Below, in pieces: positions 37,229-46,013 of a stretch of 64,000 nt of DNA. The stretch covers positions 248,001 through 312,000 of the forward strand of contig NZ_PVTZ01000001.1 of the NCBI RefSeq assembly GCF_003003125.1. The letters are read 5' to 3'. The stretch's first letter is position 1, and each line of letters starts with the position of its first letter. Both the position numbers and the translations under genes were made by a program. This DNA is from Laceyella sediminis. Lineage in GTDB: Bacteria > Bacillota > Bacilli > Thermoactinomycetales > Thermoactinomycetaceae. A model generated the notes under the pieces. That model was not told the origin of the DNA. It was given only the letters and a program-made list of their open reading frames with translations, and did not search any database.

Positions 37229-38722
37229 GTGGAAGGAAAACAGCTCGGCGGGAGGTATGAGATTCTCCATCTCTTGGGCGAAGGCGGGATGGCTGTCGTA
37301 TACAAGGCCAAGGATCATCACCTCAACCGCGATGTGGCAATTAAAATCATGAATCAAAAGCTTCACGAAGGCGAACCCGCGATTAAGCGATTTATTCGCG
37401 AAGCTCAAACAGCAGGGAAGTTTTCCCATCCGAACATCGTCAATGTATTCGACATCGGCAACGAAGACGACTTATACTACATGGTCATGGAGCTGATCGA
37501 AGGACCCACCCTCGGCGATCTGATTGAAGAACGAGGCCCCCTGCCCGCCAAGGAAGCGATTTCCATCGTGATGCAAATTTGCGACGGCTTGGCTCACGCC
37601 CACAAGCATGGGATTATCCACCGGGACATCAAGCCGCACAACATCATGGCGACGGCCGACGGAACCTACAAGATCACCGACTTTGGGATTTCTCGTTTGC
37701 TAAGTGCGGCAACGCAATACACAAAAACGGGCACCGTGATGGGTTCGGTGCATTATTTCTCGCCGGAGCAGGCTTGCGGGCAAGAGCTCAACTACTCCTC
37801 AGACTTGTACTCGCTAGGGATCGTCCTGTATGAGTTGGTCACAGGTGACGTTCCCTTTGATGCAGACCAATCGGTGGCCATCGCCCTGAAACACCTGCAA
37901 CATCCCGTACCCGACCCGCGCGGCAAAAACCAAGCCTTGCCGGCGGCGTTATGCGATATCATCTACAAAGCACTGGCGAAAAAACCGGAAGACCGCTACC
38001 AATCAGCGGAAGAATTCAAGCAAGCCCTGCAACAAGCCTTGTCCGCCCCGACACGCGCGCTGGCGCTTCCGATCAACAGGGGAGAAAGCGCTGAAGCCCA
38101 ACCGCCGGTTTCGGTGACGGTGGTCGGAGCCAAACCGAGCAAATTTTTCCGGTTTGCTATGATGGGAATCATCCCCCTTTTCCTCATCTTAGGCTTTGTC
38201 TATTTCAACGTAAGCGGCGAAAAAGCGCTCCAAAAGCCGCAAACTGGGCAGGTGACTCCTCCTGAACCCAAAGAGCAGGCATTGCAAAACGTCAAGCCCG
38301 AAGCGACGACATGGAAGGAAAAAACCAGTGGCCGCAAGGAGCAAAATAAGCAAACAGAGGTCGACGAGCCTGCACCTGTCCAGCAGAACCCCGATAACGA
38401 CCCTGTGAAAGAAGAACCCGCAAACGAAGGCCCTCACGGTCAAGAGCCCGGCCAAGAGAAGCCACAACTGCCACAAGAGCCGGCGCCAGTTACATACGAG
38501 GTCATTGTCGATCGGTTCGCGGATCAGGCTCAAGCCGATGAATGCGTCAAATCGTTGAATAGCAAGGGTATTCCGGCCCATTATTACGAAAAGAACGGCG
38601 ATGCGGGCACCGTCTATGTGGTCTCGGCCGGCGAATTTGACGATGAGGAACTGGCTAACGCCCGCGCAGAAGATGTAAGAAACGCTGGATACCCCAACAC
38701 GAAAGTAACCAAGAGGAGTTAA
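37229..38722 (+). CDS. receptor-type Ser/Thr protein kinase with C-terminal SPOR-like domain
   Basis: A 497-residue Hanks-type kinase from GTG 37229 (AAAGGTGAT upstream). The kinase core has the glycine loop LGEGGMAVVYKA (16-27), K39, HRDIKPHNIM (catalytic D133) and DFG at 151-153, all intact. One membrane span follows near residues 310-330, then a Pro/Glu/Lys-rich linker. A last domain of about 70 residues (YEVIVDRFADQAQADECVKSL to the end) looks like a SPOR peptidoglycan-binding fold. PrkC-type kinases usually have PASTA repeats there, so signal input may differ. No adjacent PP2C phosphatase is seen. Confidence 0.88.
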   Translation: MEGKQLGGRYEILHLLGEGGMAVVYKAKDHHLNRDVAIKIMNQKLHEGEPAIKRFIREAQTAGKFSHPNIVNVFDIGNEDDLYYMVMELIEGPTLGDLIEERGPLPAKEAISIVMQICDGLAHAHKHGIIHRDIKPHNIMATADGTYKITDFGISRLLSAATQYTKTGTVMGSVHYFSPEQACGQELNYSSDLYSLGIVLYELVTGDVPFDADQSVAIALKHLQHPVPDPRGKNQALPAALCDIIYKALAKKPEDRYQSAEEFKQALQQALSAPTRALALPINRGESAEAQPPVSVTVVGAKPSKFFRFAMMGIIPLFLILGFVYFNVSGEKALQKPQTGQVTPPEPKEQALQNVKPEATTWKEKTSGRKEQNKQTEVDEPAPVQQNPDNDPVKEEPANEGPHGQEPGQEKPQLPQEPAPVTYEVIVDRFADQAQADECVKSLNSKGIPAHYYEKNGDAGTVYVVSAGEFDDEELANARAEDVRNAGYPNTKVTKRS

Positions 38723-38811
38723 TATTTCCTATACTATTCATAAAATGAATAATATTATATAATAACCCTGACTACTTTTCATTTAACATCTCTGTATAAG
38801 GGGAAGGTAAG

Positions 38812-39108
38812 ATGAACGTTATCCAAAATTGGTCCAATATCAGCGAAGGAGACGCATTGGTGTTCAACGGCCAGGTCGAAGCTGGCAAAGCAATCAAGGT
38901 TTGGATCCCAGGCGTGGCGCCCTGCATCAACTATGTCTATGATGTCACCGTTGAAAGGGTCGGCGGTGGAAAAATCACCAAAACGCTGACCAAGACAGCA
39001 AATGCCGTCACATTCACCAACATGATCGCTGGTGATTACCGGTTCTATATCCGTAGCATGAACAGTGGTAGCGTGTTCACTATGTACCAAATCACCTACA
39101 ACTACTAG
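38812..39108 (+). CDS. small hypothetical protein
   Basis: A 98-residue protein starting at ATG after AAGGGGAAGGTAAG. It is rich in beta-prone residues (ALVFNGQVEAGKAIKVWIPG, VTFTNMIAGDYRFYIRS) and lacks a signal peptide and membrane span. A beta-sandwich fold is likely. I do not recognise the family. It lies 90 bp after the kinase gene on the same strand and may be cotranscribed. Whether it is a kinase substrate cannot be told. Confidence 0.65.
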   Translation: MNVIQNWSNISEGDALVFNGQVEAGKAIKVWIPGVAPCINYVYDVTVERVGGGKITKTLTKTANAVTFTNMIAGDYRFYIRSMNSGSVFTMYQITYNY

Positions 39109-39240
39109 GGTGTGTCAGATACATAGGCCCGCGACTGTACCCTTGTTTCCCATTCGCTTCACACATATTGAGACGCTCATTGGGAAAGGGATGCCGCCTC
39201 TTCTACCGGCCAACTTGTTTCGCCAGACATGCGCTCACCT
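39107..39240 (+). repeat. dispersed non-coding repeat, copy 1
   Basis: About 135 bp beginning AGGGTGTGTCAGATA at the stop codon of the preceding gene, then CATTCGCTTCAC and, near the end, CCAACTTGTTTCGCCAGACATG. It aligns over its whole length, imperfectly, with 41180-41316. Conserved blocks are not kept as an open frame in either copy, so it is not a shared gene fragment. It may be a MITE-like or insertion-sequence end remnant. Confidence 0.6.
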
Positions 39241-39280
39241 TCTCCCAGAACCAGGGTATAACGGAACATCTGCAAACCTA

Positions 39281-39316
39281 AATCGAACCGTTCTCTCACG
39301 GTTCGATTATTTTTTT
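39281..39316 (+). terminator. intrinsic terminator
   Basis: A perfect 10-bp stem AATCGAACCG / CGGTTCGATT is followed by an A-T-rich tail with seven T. It lies beyond repeat copy 1 and probably ends the kinase/small-protein transcript. Confidence 0.85.
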
Positions 39317-39776
39317 GTTTAAAAAAATCGGGGATAAAAGCGGTTTCATGCAGATTTATCCATGCTTCGTGAATATACTTCCATATCCTTCTGTTGACTA
39401 ACCGGTAGATAATCATTTAAAATCTGTGATGAGAAAAGATTATGTTTTTGTATAAAATTTTTTAAAATTCTTTTCCCGAGTGCAGTAGCAAACAACTCTG
39501 GAAAATGAAACATTCTTTCTTTTTTTGTACCTAAATTCAATCAATTCACGGAATATAAACACCTAGAGCCGCAGATCAGATGCATTGATTGATGATTGGA
39601 GATGAAACAAACATTTAAAACTGCAAGTATCCTTGTTTTTTTTAGATATTTCGTTTCCATTATTTGCTTTAATTCGCGAGTCTATCACACATTATTCTGT
39701 GTGATTAGATAAATTCTTTTTACATTAAAGATCATACTAATCTTATCATGCATCGATAGTTGAAGGAGGACTACTA
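39317..39776. other. AT-rich intergenic region before the POT transporter gene
   Basis: About 460 bp with no credible gene. Two short minus-strand frames occur here but have no ribosome site and no recognisable similarity. The last 100 bp are very AT-rich and presumably hold the transporter promoter, which I could not place with confidence. Confidence 0.4.
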
Positions 39777-41168
39777 ATGAACACAACTACGAAGCTGGAT
39801 TCATCTGGCTCGCCGCAAGCGGCTCGTAAGAAACACCCACCTGGACTATACCTGCTCTTTTTCACAGAGATGTGGGAGCGATTCAGTTATTATGGCATGC
39901 GCGGCCTATTAATCCTTTATTTGACAAAAACATTTATCAGCGGTGGACTGGGATTTAGTGAAGCGGTCGCCGCTAGCATCTACGGATTCTTCACCGGCGC
40001 GGTGTACTTCACTCCGCTCATCGGCGGCTGGCTGACCGACCGTTTCATCGGCAAACGCTTGGCCATCACCATCGGCGGGGTTACGATGGCGTTGGGTAAC
40101 CTGGCTTTGTTCGCATCACAAACAAAAGCCGCCCTGTTTCTGGGCTTGGGCTTGCTCATAATCGGAAACGGCTTTTTCAAGCCAAACATCTCCACCTTGG
40201 TTGGGGAATTGTATGATGAAAAAGATGAGCGCCGTGACGCCGCCTTTACGATCTTCTACATGGGGATTAACTTAGGCGCATTTTTCGCTCCGCTCGTTTG
40301 CGGATTTTTGGCTGAAGACTTCTTCAAAACAACCGTGAACGGCGTCGAAGTATTCGGCTTCAAATATGGATTCCTGGCGGCCGCCATCGGTATGATTATT
40401 GGACAAATCATCTTTAACATGCTAGGCAACCGTTATCTTGGCGACTTGGGCAAAAAGCCAAACGTGAAAGCGGCAACCGTGGACAAGAAGCAAGTGAGCA
40501 ACGCACCGCTGACCAAACAAGAAAAGAATCGAACTTGGGCCATCATCATCATTACCTGTTTTGTTGTATTTTTCTGGGCCGGGTTTGAACAAGCTGGCAC
40601 GTCCCTGTCCTTGTACACGGAAAAATTCGTGGACAGAGAAGTGTTTGGTTGGACCATCCCCGTATCTTGGTTCCAATCGGTGAACCCATTGTTCATTATC
40701 TTGTTGGCGCCGCTGGTTTCGATGCTCTGGATCAAGCTGGCACGATCCAAACGCGGCGATTTGCCCGTACCGATCAAAATGGGCTTAGGCATGATCCTGT
40801 TGGGTACCGGATTTATCATCTTGGCTATCGCTGTGCTACAAACCGGTAGCGATGAGACCAACATCGTAGCCAAAGCAAATCTGCTGTTTATCGTGATGAC
40901 TTATTTGTTCCACACCTTGGGCGAACTATTCCTATCGCCGATCGGCTTGTCGATGGTCAGCCGCATCGCCCCTGTCAAATTGGCATCCTTGCTGATGGGT
41001 GTATGGCTGGCAAGCACCGGTATCGCCAATATCGTCGCGGGCCAAGTAGCGGCACTCACCGCAACGCTCGGTTATTTGGAAATCTTCAGCGTGATCGGTG
41101 GCCTGGCAATCTTCTTCGGCCTTGTTCTCACGTTGGTATCCAAAAAGCTGACCCGCATGATGGCTTAA
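39777..41168 (+). CDS. POT/PTR family proton-dependent oligopeptide transporter
   Basis: A 463-residue major-facilitator protein of the POT family (DtpT-like), importing di- and tripeptides with protons. The PTR2 signature is FFTEMWERFSYYGMRGLLILYL at residues 29-50, including the ExxERF-type proton-coupling motif, followed by GFFKPNISTLVGELYD and FYMGINLGAFFAPLVCGFLAE. About 12-14 membrane spans are predicted by eye. GAAGGAGGACTACTA precedes the ATG. It is monocistronic and followed by a terminator. Confidence 0.9.
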   Translation: MNTTTKLDSSGSPQAARKKHPPGLYLLFFTEMWERFSYYGMRGLLILYLTKTFISGGLGFSEAVAASIYGFFTGAVYFTPLIGGWLTDRFIGKRLAITIGGVTMALGNLALFASQTKAALFLGLGLLIIGNGFFKPNISTLVGELYDEKDERRDAAFTIFYMGINLGAFFAPLVCGFLAEDFFKTTVNGVEVFGFKYGFLAAAIGMIIGQIIFNMLGNRYLGDLGKKPNVKAATVDKKQVSNAPLTKQEKNRTWAIIIITCFVVFFWAGFEQAGTSLSLYTEKFVDREVFGWTIPVSWFQSVNPLFIILLAPLVSMLWIKLARSKRGDLPVPIKMGLGMILLGTGFIILAIAVLQTGSDETNIVAKANLLFIVMTYLFHTLGELFLSPIGLSMVSRIAPVKLASLLMGVWLASTGIANIVAGQVAALTATLGYLEIFSVIGGLAIFFGLVLTLVSKKLTRMMA

Positions 41169-41179
41169 TCCATCGCACT

Positions 41180-41316
41180 AGGGCGTGTCTGATGAATAGG
41201 TCAGCGGCTCCAAAACTATTTTCTCATTCGCTTCACTTGTGCATCGGCACTCCTCGCGAAAAGGTTTTTCCGCCGCTTCTCCCCTACCAACTTGATTTGC
41301 CAGACATGCCCTCAAC
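41180..41316 (+). repeat. dispersed non-coding repeat, copy 2
   Basis: Begins AGGGCGTGTCTGATGAATAG just after the transporter gene, shares CATTCGCTTCAC and ACCAACTTGATTTGCCAGAC with copy 1 at 39107-39240, and has the same orientation and length. Both copies follow the 3' end of a plus-strand gene and precede a terminator. Confidence 0.6.
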
Positions 41317-41346
41317 ATCCCTGCTATTGCGGGGATGATTTTTTTT
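41316..41346 (+). terminator. intrinsic terminator after the POT transporter gene
   Basis: ATCCCTGC pairs with GCGGGGAT and is followed by eight T. Confidence 0.8.
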
Positions 41347-41350
41347 GCAT

Positions 41351-41379
41351 AAAAAAAGAGGCGCCAACGCGCTCCTTTT
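41351..41379 (-). terminator. intrinsic terminator after nupC
   Basis: On the minus strand AAAAGGAGCGC pairs imperfectly with GCGCCTCTTTT and runs into seven T, 12 bp past the nupC stop. Confidence 0.6.
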
Positions 41380-41390
41380 CAACCTTCCAT

Positions 41391-42569
41391 TCAGATGAAC
41401 AATCCGGCGATCGTCGCTGATAAGATTGACGCCAGTGTGGAACCGTACAACAATTTCAAACCGAATTTCGCAACGACATCCCCCTGCTTCTCATGAAGTG
41501 CTTTGACAGCGCCAGTAATAATGCCAATCGAGCTGAAGTTGGCAAAGCTAACTAAGAAAACGGATACGATGCCCGCCGTGCGCGGGGAGAACTGCCCTGC
41601 AATCTTCTTGAAGTCAAGCATAGCCACAAATTCATTTGTAACCAGCTTAGTGGCCATGATGCTTCCCGCTTGGATTGCCTCCGACCACGGCACTCCCATC
41701 AACATGGCGATCGGAGCGAAAATGTATCCCAGCACCGTTTGAAATGATATAGTGAACACGGTTAAAAACAGCGCATTGATTAACTGGATCAACCCGATGT
41801 ACCCAATCAGCATAGCAGCGACGATAATAGCCACTTTAAACCCATCCATAACGCTTTCACTGATGTTCTCAAACAGATTTGACTCTCGTTCATGCTCAAT
41901 AGCCAAATCCTCTTCATTCTCCAAGTCATACGGGTTGATGATGTTCGCAACAATCAGTGCCGAAAAAATATTGATCACGATAGCCGTCACCACGAACCGT
42001 GGTTCAATCATCGTCATGTAGGCACCAACGATCGCTATGCTGACCGCGCTCATCGCCGAAGTACACAGCGTATACAACCGCCGCTCGGAGACAGAACCGA
42101 TCTGGTTCTTGGTCGTCAAAAAAACCTCCGACTGCCCCAAGATCGCGGAAGACACGGCGATATAATTTTCCAGTTTGCCCATGCCATTGATTTTGTTTAA
42201 TCCTAGCCCAACATATTTGATGATCAATGGGAGGATGCGGTAATAATTTAAGATACCAATCAAAACAGAGATGAACACGATGGGGAGCAACACATCCAAA
42301 AAGAAAGTGGATATGCCTTTGTTTTCCAATCCACCAAACACAAAATCTACCCCGCTCACCCCGATGCTCATCAAGCGTTCAAATCCCCGTGAGATGGCGG
42401 ATATCAAGGAGATCCCGATTTTGGTGTTCAACAAGATAAATGCGAGAGCCACTTGCACAACCAACATGGTGAGAATCGGCCTGTATTTTATCCCCCTGCG
42501 GTTAAAACTGATCAACCATCCCAGTACGTACACCAACAACAACCCCGTAAACGAAAACAGAATCGACAC
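41391..42569 (-). CDS. nupC: concentrative nucleoside transporter NupC
   Basis: A 392-residue CNT-family nucleoside/cation symporter of the inner membrane. Family blocks are GLGLNKINGMGKLENYIAVSSAILGQSEVF, SAMSAVSIAIVGAYM, MGVPWSEAIQAGSIMATKLVTNEFVAM and ISVFLVSFANFSSIGI-like near the end. The N-terminal three spans, gate and core regions are all present, at normal length. GGAGGAATGAGCA precedes a GTG start. It is monocistronic on the minus strand; purine or pyrimidine preference cannot be told. Confidence 0.92.
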   Translation of the reverse strand: MSILFSFTGLLLVYVLGWLISFNRRGIKYRPILTMLVVQVALAFILLNTKIGISLISAISRGFERLMSIGVSGVDFVFGGLENKGISTFFLDVLLPIVFISVLIGILNYYRILPLIIKYVGLGLNKINGMGKLENYIAVSSAILGQSEVFLTTKNQIGSVSERRLYTLCTSAMSAVSIAIVGAYMTMIEPRFVVTAIVINIFSALIVANIINPYDLENEEDLAIEHERESNLFENISESVMDGFKVAIIVAAMLIGYIGLIQLINALFLTVFTISFQTVLGYIFAPIAMLMGVPWSEAIQAGSIMATKLVTNEFVAMLDFKKIAGQFSPRTAGIVSVFLVSFANFSSIGIITGAVKALHEKQGDVVAKFGLKLLYGSTLASILSATIAGLFI

Positions 42570-42643
42570 TGCTCATTCCTCCAATAACTTGGCGCCATTT
42601 TATCGTCGGGGTTATTTTCACCAAAGAAACCCTCTCAGATTCT

Positions 42644-42678
42644 AAAAAAGAAGGTGATCCAAATCAGATCACCTCTTT
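42644..42678 (-). terminator. intrinsic terminator
   Basis: On the minus strand AAGAGGTGATC pairs with GATCACCTTCTT and is followed by six T. It directly follows the decayed YozG-type regulator gene. Confidence 0.8.
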
Positions 42679-42895
42679 TCAATCAGCTTCATCACTTTTG
42701 TATTCTAAAATATCCCAGGGTGGCAGTCCAAAGCTTTACAAATCGCATCCAACGTTGATAATCGAATCGCTTTTGCCTTTCCATTTTTCAATATAGACAG
42801 ATTGGCCATCGTGATTCCTACCCTCTCCGACAGTTCCGTGACACTCGTTTTAAAATAAATAATTATCGATATTAACGATAGATATTATTATCGTT
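42679..42895 (-). pseudogene. decayed YozG-type Cro/C1 helix-turn-helix regulator
   Basis: The minus-strand frame reads SVTELSERVGIT, MANLSILKNGKAKAIRL and STLDAICKALDCHPG, the core of the short YozG/XRE regulators found beside DUF2975 membrane proteins. Two lesions are visible. Just after CHPG one G is missing: adding it would give the expected DILEYKSDEAD end, whereas the present frame stops at once. At the 5' end the IVNID start is in another frame with a short deletion. The partner DUF2975 gene is absent. Confidence 0.7.
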
Positions 42896-42899
42896 ATTA

Positions 42900-43527
42900 A
42901 GGTGCTCTTTTAAAGAGGAACATCATAATATCTCTAGCTGGTGGCCTCTGTATGATGCTACTTCCATCGCAAAGGCACCACTGCATGTCTAAAAAATCGT
43001 GCCGCACACTGTAAACTGTCTGCTACGATTGGTGCCATTCTGGCTGGCACCCGAAAATCATCCCTTGCCATATACCGAAAAATTCGATATGTTGGGAGTA
43101 GCAGGCGTGACGTTCGGTTGCACAGCTACCCATTGGTGTGATCGATGTTCAAGAGGTTGTGAACCCCTTCACTTCAAGCACTGACCAGTCTTGTCGGCAA
43201 GCAAGCGGAAACAGGATGAACGCTTCCCGGCGGGAGGAAAGTGTTTACAGTCTAACGATATTACCCGTACTTGGATTGATGAGAATGTGATGAAAAGGAA
43301 GCCCAAGAGTTGAGAACACAGATGGGGGGCGAGTCACCGTCCTTTTTTTATTGTGTTTTCAGACTCTCTTTTCAAGGTAGAAAGTTTCTTATTTCACATT
43401 TTTGTCGTTTTCTACTGTATAATGAATATATTATTTGACCTCTTTCGATTCATTCGTGTTTTATTCTTTGTCCATCGCTTCACATTTATCTGCCTTGGAA
43501 CGAAACTACTTTTAGGGGAAGATCGCA
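42900..43527. other. long intergenic region without a recognised gene
   Basis: About 630 bp. A 61-codon frame at 42999-43184 has no ribosome site. A second short plus-strand reading ends near 43314 in NDITRTWIDENVMKRKPKS and starts right after a stop; it could be the tail of a lost gene but I cannot name it. The last 150 bp form the AT-rich leader of mqo. Confidence 0.35.
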
Positions 43528-45030
43528 ATGAGCAACATGCCGAAAAAAACAGACGTTATCTTGATTGGTGCCGGAATCATGAGCGCGACGCTGGGAGCAT
43601 TGCTGAAAGCGTTAGCACCTGAATGGGAAATCAAAGTGTTTGAGAAACTCGCAAAGGCTGGAGAAGAGAGTTCCAATGAATGGAACAATGCGGGTACGGG
43701 CCATGCTGCATTGTGTGAGCTCAACTATACCTCTCAAAAGCCTGACGGTTCGATTGATGTTAGTAAAGCGATCAAAATCAATGAGCAGTTTCAGCTCTCC
43801 CTGCAATTTTGGTCTTATCTGGTAAAAAGCAATCTTATTCGCAATCCAAAGGACTTTATTATGCCCATCCCTCACATGAGCTTAGTGCAAGGGGAAAAGA
43901 ATGTCGCCTTTTTGAAAAAACGGTTTGAAGCGCTTACAACCTATCATCAATTTCAAGGGATGGAATTTTCCGATGACCCCAAACAATTAAAAGAATGGAT
44001 TCCGCTTGTCATGGAAGGCCGCCAATCGAAAGAACCCATCGCGGCGACGAGAATCGACTCTGGCACGGATGTCAACTTTGGCGCTTTGACACGCATGTTG
44101 TTTGAGCATTTAAAGAACAAAAACGTCGAAGTTAACTACAAGCATCGGGTAGAGAATATCAAACGCGCCGGCGACCGTTTGTGGGAAGTGAAAGTACGTA
44201 ATCTGGAAAGCGGCAAAGTCGAACGCCATACCGCAAGATTTGTCTTTATCGGAGGCGGGGGCGGAAGCCTGCCACTGCTACAGAAAACCGGCATCCCTGA
44301 GTCAAAACGTATCGGGGGGTTCCCGGTAAGCGGGCTGTTCATGGTATGCAACAATCAAGAAGTGGTTGAACAGCATCATGCAAAAGTGTATGGCAAAGCA
44401 AAAGTTGGCGCTCCCCCCATGTCGGTTCCGCATCTTGACACAAGATATATCGACAACAAAAAAACCTTGTTGTTTGGACCGTTTGCCGGCTTCTCACCCA
44501 AGTTCTTAAAAACGGGTTCCTATTTTGACTTGATTGGCTCCATCAAGCCGAACAACATCTTAACCATGCTGGCGGCTGGCGTAAAAGAGATGGCCTTGAC
44601 GAAATACCTGATCCAGCAATTGCTGTTATCAAACGAACAACGCATGCAAGAACTGCGCGAGTTCATTCCTAACGCTAGAAGTGAGGATTGGAACATTATC
44701 GTGGCCGGCCAACGCGTGCAAGTGATCAAAGATACCGAGACTGGAGGCAAAGGCACTCTTCAATTTGGCACGGAAGTCGTAAGTTCTGCCGATGGTTCGA
44801 TCGCCGCCTTACTCGGCGCTTCTCCTGGCGCTTCGACAGCCGTTCATGCCATGCTGGAGGTATTGCAAAAATGCTTCCCGCAACAAATGAAAGAATGGGA
44901 ACCCAAGATCAAAGAAATGATTCCCTCTTATGGCATATCGCTCGTTGACAACCCAAAACTTCTCCAAGAAATTCGAACTGAAACATCGCAAACACTTGGC
45001 CTGAGCAAAAAAATACCGGTCTTTAGTTAG
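43528..45030 (+). CDS. mqo: malate:quinone oxidoreductase
   Basis: A 500-residue FAD-dependent, membrane-associated enzyme that oxidises malate to oxaloacetate and feeds electrons to the quinone pool. The FAD motif is [20 protein letters not shown], followed by [55 protein letters not shown] and [18 protein letters not shown], all diagnostic for Mqo. AGGGGAAGATCGCA precedes the ATG. It is monocistronic, ended by a terminator at 45146. Confidence 0.95.
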   Translation: MSNMPKKTDVILIGAGIMSATLGALLKALAPEWEIKVFEKLAKAGEESSNEWNNAGTGHAALCELNYTSQKPDGSIDVSKAIKINEQFQLSLQFWSYLVKSNLIRNPKDFIMPIPHMSLVQGEKNVAFLKKRFEALTTYHQFQGMEFSDDPKQLKEWIPLVMEGRQSKEPIAATRIDSGTDVNFGALTRMLFEHLKNKNVEVNYKHRVENIKRAGDRLWEVKVRNLESGKVERHTARFVFIGGGGGSLPLLQKTGIPESKRIGGFPVSGLFMVCNNQEVVEQHHAKVYGKAKVGAPPMSVPHLDTRYIDNKKTLLFGPFAGFSPKFLKTGSYFDLIGSIKPNNILTMLAAGVKEMALTKYLIQQLLLSNEQRMQELREFIPNARSEDWNIIVAGQRVQVIKDTETGGKGTLQFGTEVVSSADGSIAALLGASPGASTAVHAMLEVLQKCFPQQMKEWEPKIKEMIPSYGISLVDNPKLLQEIRTETSQTLGLSKKIPVFS

Positions 45031-45145
45031 CCCATCGGCCGCAGAACAATTGTCCTATGGACATCGTCATTTTTTAGTCACAGGCAATACCTATCTGACT
45101 AGTCAGTCCTCATGAAATGTTTTTCATAAGCAGTAAAATAAAGTT

Positions 45146-45174
45146 AAGCGCCCTACCTCTGGTAAGGCGCTTTT
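45146..45174 (+). terminator. intrinsic terminator after mqo
   Basis: AAGCGCCCTACC pairs (one mismatch) with GGTAAGGCGCTT and is followed by TTCTAG. Confidence 0.8.
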
Positions 45175-45258
45175 CTAGTTGGTCCGCTCCAACGTGGATG
45201 AGCCATAAAACCTATGCCGTTTATAAATGATGTTCCAACACTTCCTGGGCAAACACCC

Positions 45259-45543
45259 TCACTCCCGTTTCTTTCCCGACCGATAATACTCATGCAACAA
45301 CTTGATCAACGCCCGCTTTTCGATCCGTGACACATATGAGCGCGAGATCCCCAACGCTTTAGCGATCTCCCGTTGCGTTTTCTCTTCCTCACCATTTAAG
45401 CCAAACCGGCAGCAGATCACTTCTTGCTCCCGTTTGTCTAAGATGTGAAGATGCGAATAAATATTATCCCGTTCAATCTTCAACTCCACGGAATCCACCA
45501 CTTCATCCTTATCTGACCCCAAAATGTCAACGAATGTGATTTC
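45259..45543 (-). CDS. sigK: sigma-K C-terminal part (spoIIIC half), split gene
   Basis: The C-terminal half of the mother-cell sporulation factor sigma-K. From the core site it reads ITFVDILGSDKDEVVDSVEL and then sigma region 4 (HILDKREQEVICCRFGLNG, TQREIAKALGISRSYVSRIEKRAL). The last 94 codons, including stop, are here. The N-terminal half lies at 51385-51837 on the same strand. Joining both at the GA core gives one 236-codon frame (235 residues, against 241 in Bacillus subtilis). No start codon or ribosome site belongs to this half, so it is silent until the intervening element is removed. Confidence 0.94.
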   Translation of the reverse strand, partial: EITFVDILGSDKDEVVDSVELKIERDNIYSHLHILDKREQEVICCRFGLNGEEEKTQREIAKALGISRSYVSRIEKRALIKLLHEYYRSGKKRE

Positions 45544-45566
45544 GTTGCCACAGGGAGGTTATCTGT
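45520..45566 (-). repeat. attachment site of the skin element, spoIIIC side
   Basis: In coding direction the element end reads ACAGATAACCTC, then 11 further bases, then the core GA (45543-45542), then AATCACATTC of sigK. The distance from the conserved 11-bp ACAGATAACCT to the core is 12 bp, exactly the same as at the other end, where the arm is inverted. Confidence 0.88.
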
Positions 45567-45614
45567 GTTATACCAAACTCAAAATCAGAACCACGTTTCC
45601 ACTGTTTAGGCAGG

Positions 45615-45850
45615 CTATTTGTTATTAATTAACGATTTTTTAGTTATAAAATTTAAAACTCTTACTTCTGGTTTCATGCTAATCGTCCTGTGTGCTAATG
45701 CAATAGGTACCACTGAGTTCTCATAAAGATCGCATTCAAACTTTATCTCCAAAGCCTTTTCCAAAGATATCTAATAATGGACAACTTAAATGTATCGACA
45801 TCGGGTTTAGATTTATTTTCAAATGGATAAACAAGATTAATTAAAAATCC
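45615..45850 (-). pseudogene. remnant of an unidentified gene inside the skin element
   Basis: The minus strand shows two coding-like stretches in different frames: FLINLVYPFENKSKPDVDTF then SIIRYL, and after a frameshift ISLEKALEIKFECDLYENSV, VPIALAHRTISMKPEVRVL and a TAG stop at 45615. Residue composition is protein-like, but no start or ribosome site remains. I do not recognise the family. The rest of 45567-46013 shows nothing further apart from the AT-rich leader of the signal peptidase gene. Confidence 0.45.
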
Positions 45851-46013
45851 CTAAGCAAGAACATATTCTTTTTAATCTTTTCTACACGACTGTACCATCC
45901 CCTCCAATTCCCACTTGACATGATATAATATATTTATAATTAAAGATAAATCTTCTAAGAAATATAGTTTTTTTCTAAAAAGACCTAATACCTTGATGAA
46001 AGGGGTAATATAA

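Noticed and set aside
39177-39540. Two short minus-strand frames between the kinase region and the POT transporter gene
   Set aside because: No ribosome sites; one runs antisense through repeat copy 1 and its frame is not preserved in copy 2.
42999-43184. 61-codon plus-strand frame
   Set aside because: No ribosome site, atypical composition, no recognisable family.
45259-45522. Free-standing small sigma-factor gene starting inside the spoIIIC half
   Set aside because: The reading continues upstream in frame to the GA core without a ribosome site; it is the C-terminal half of split sigK.
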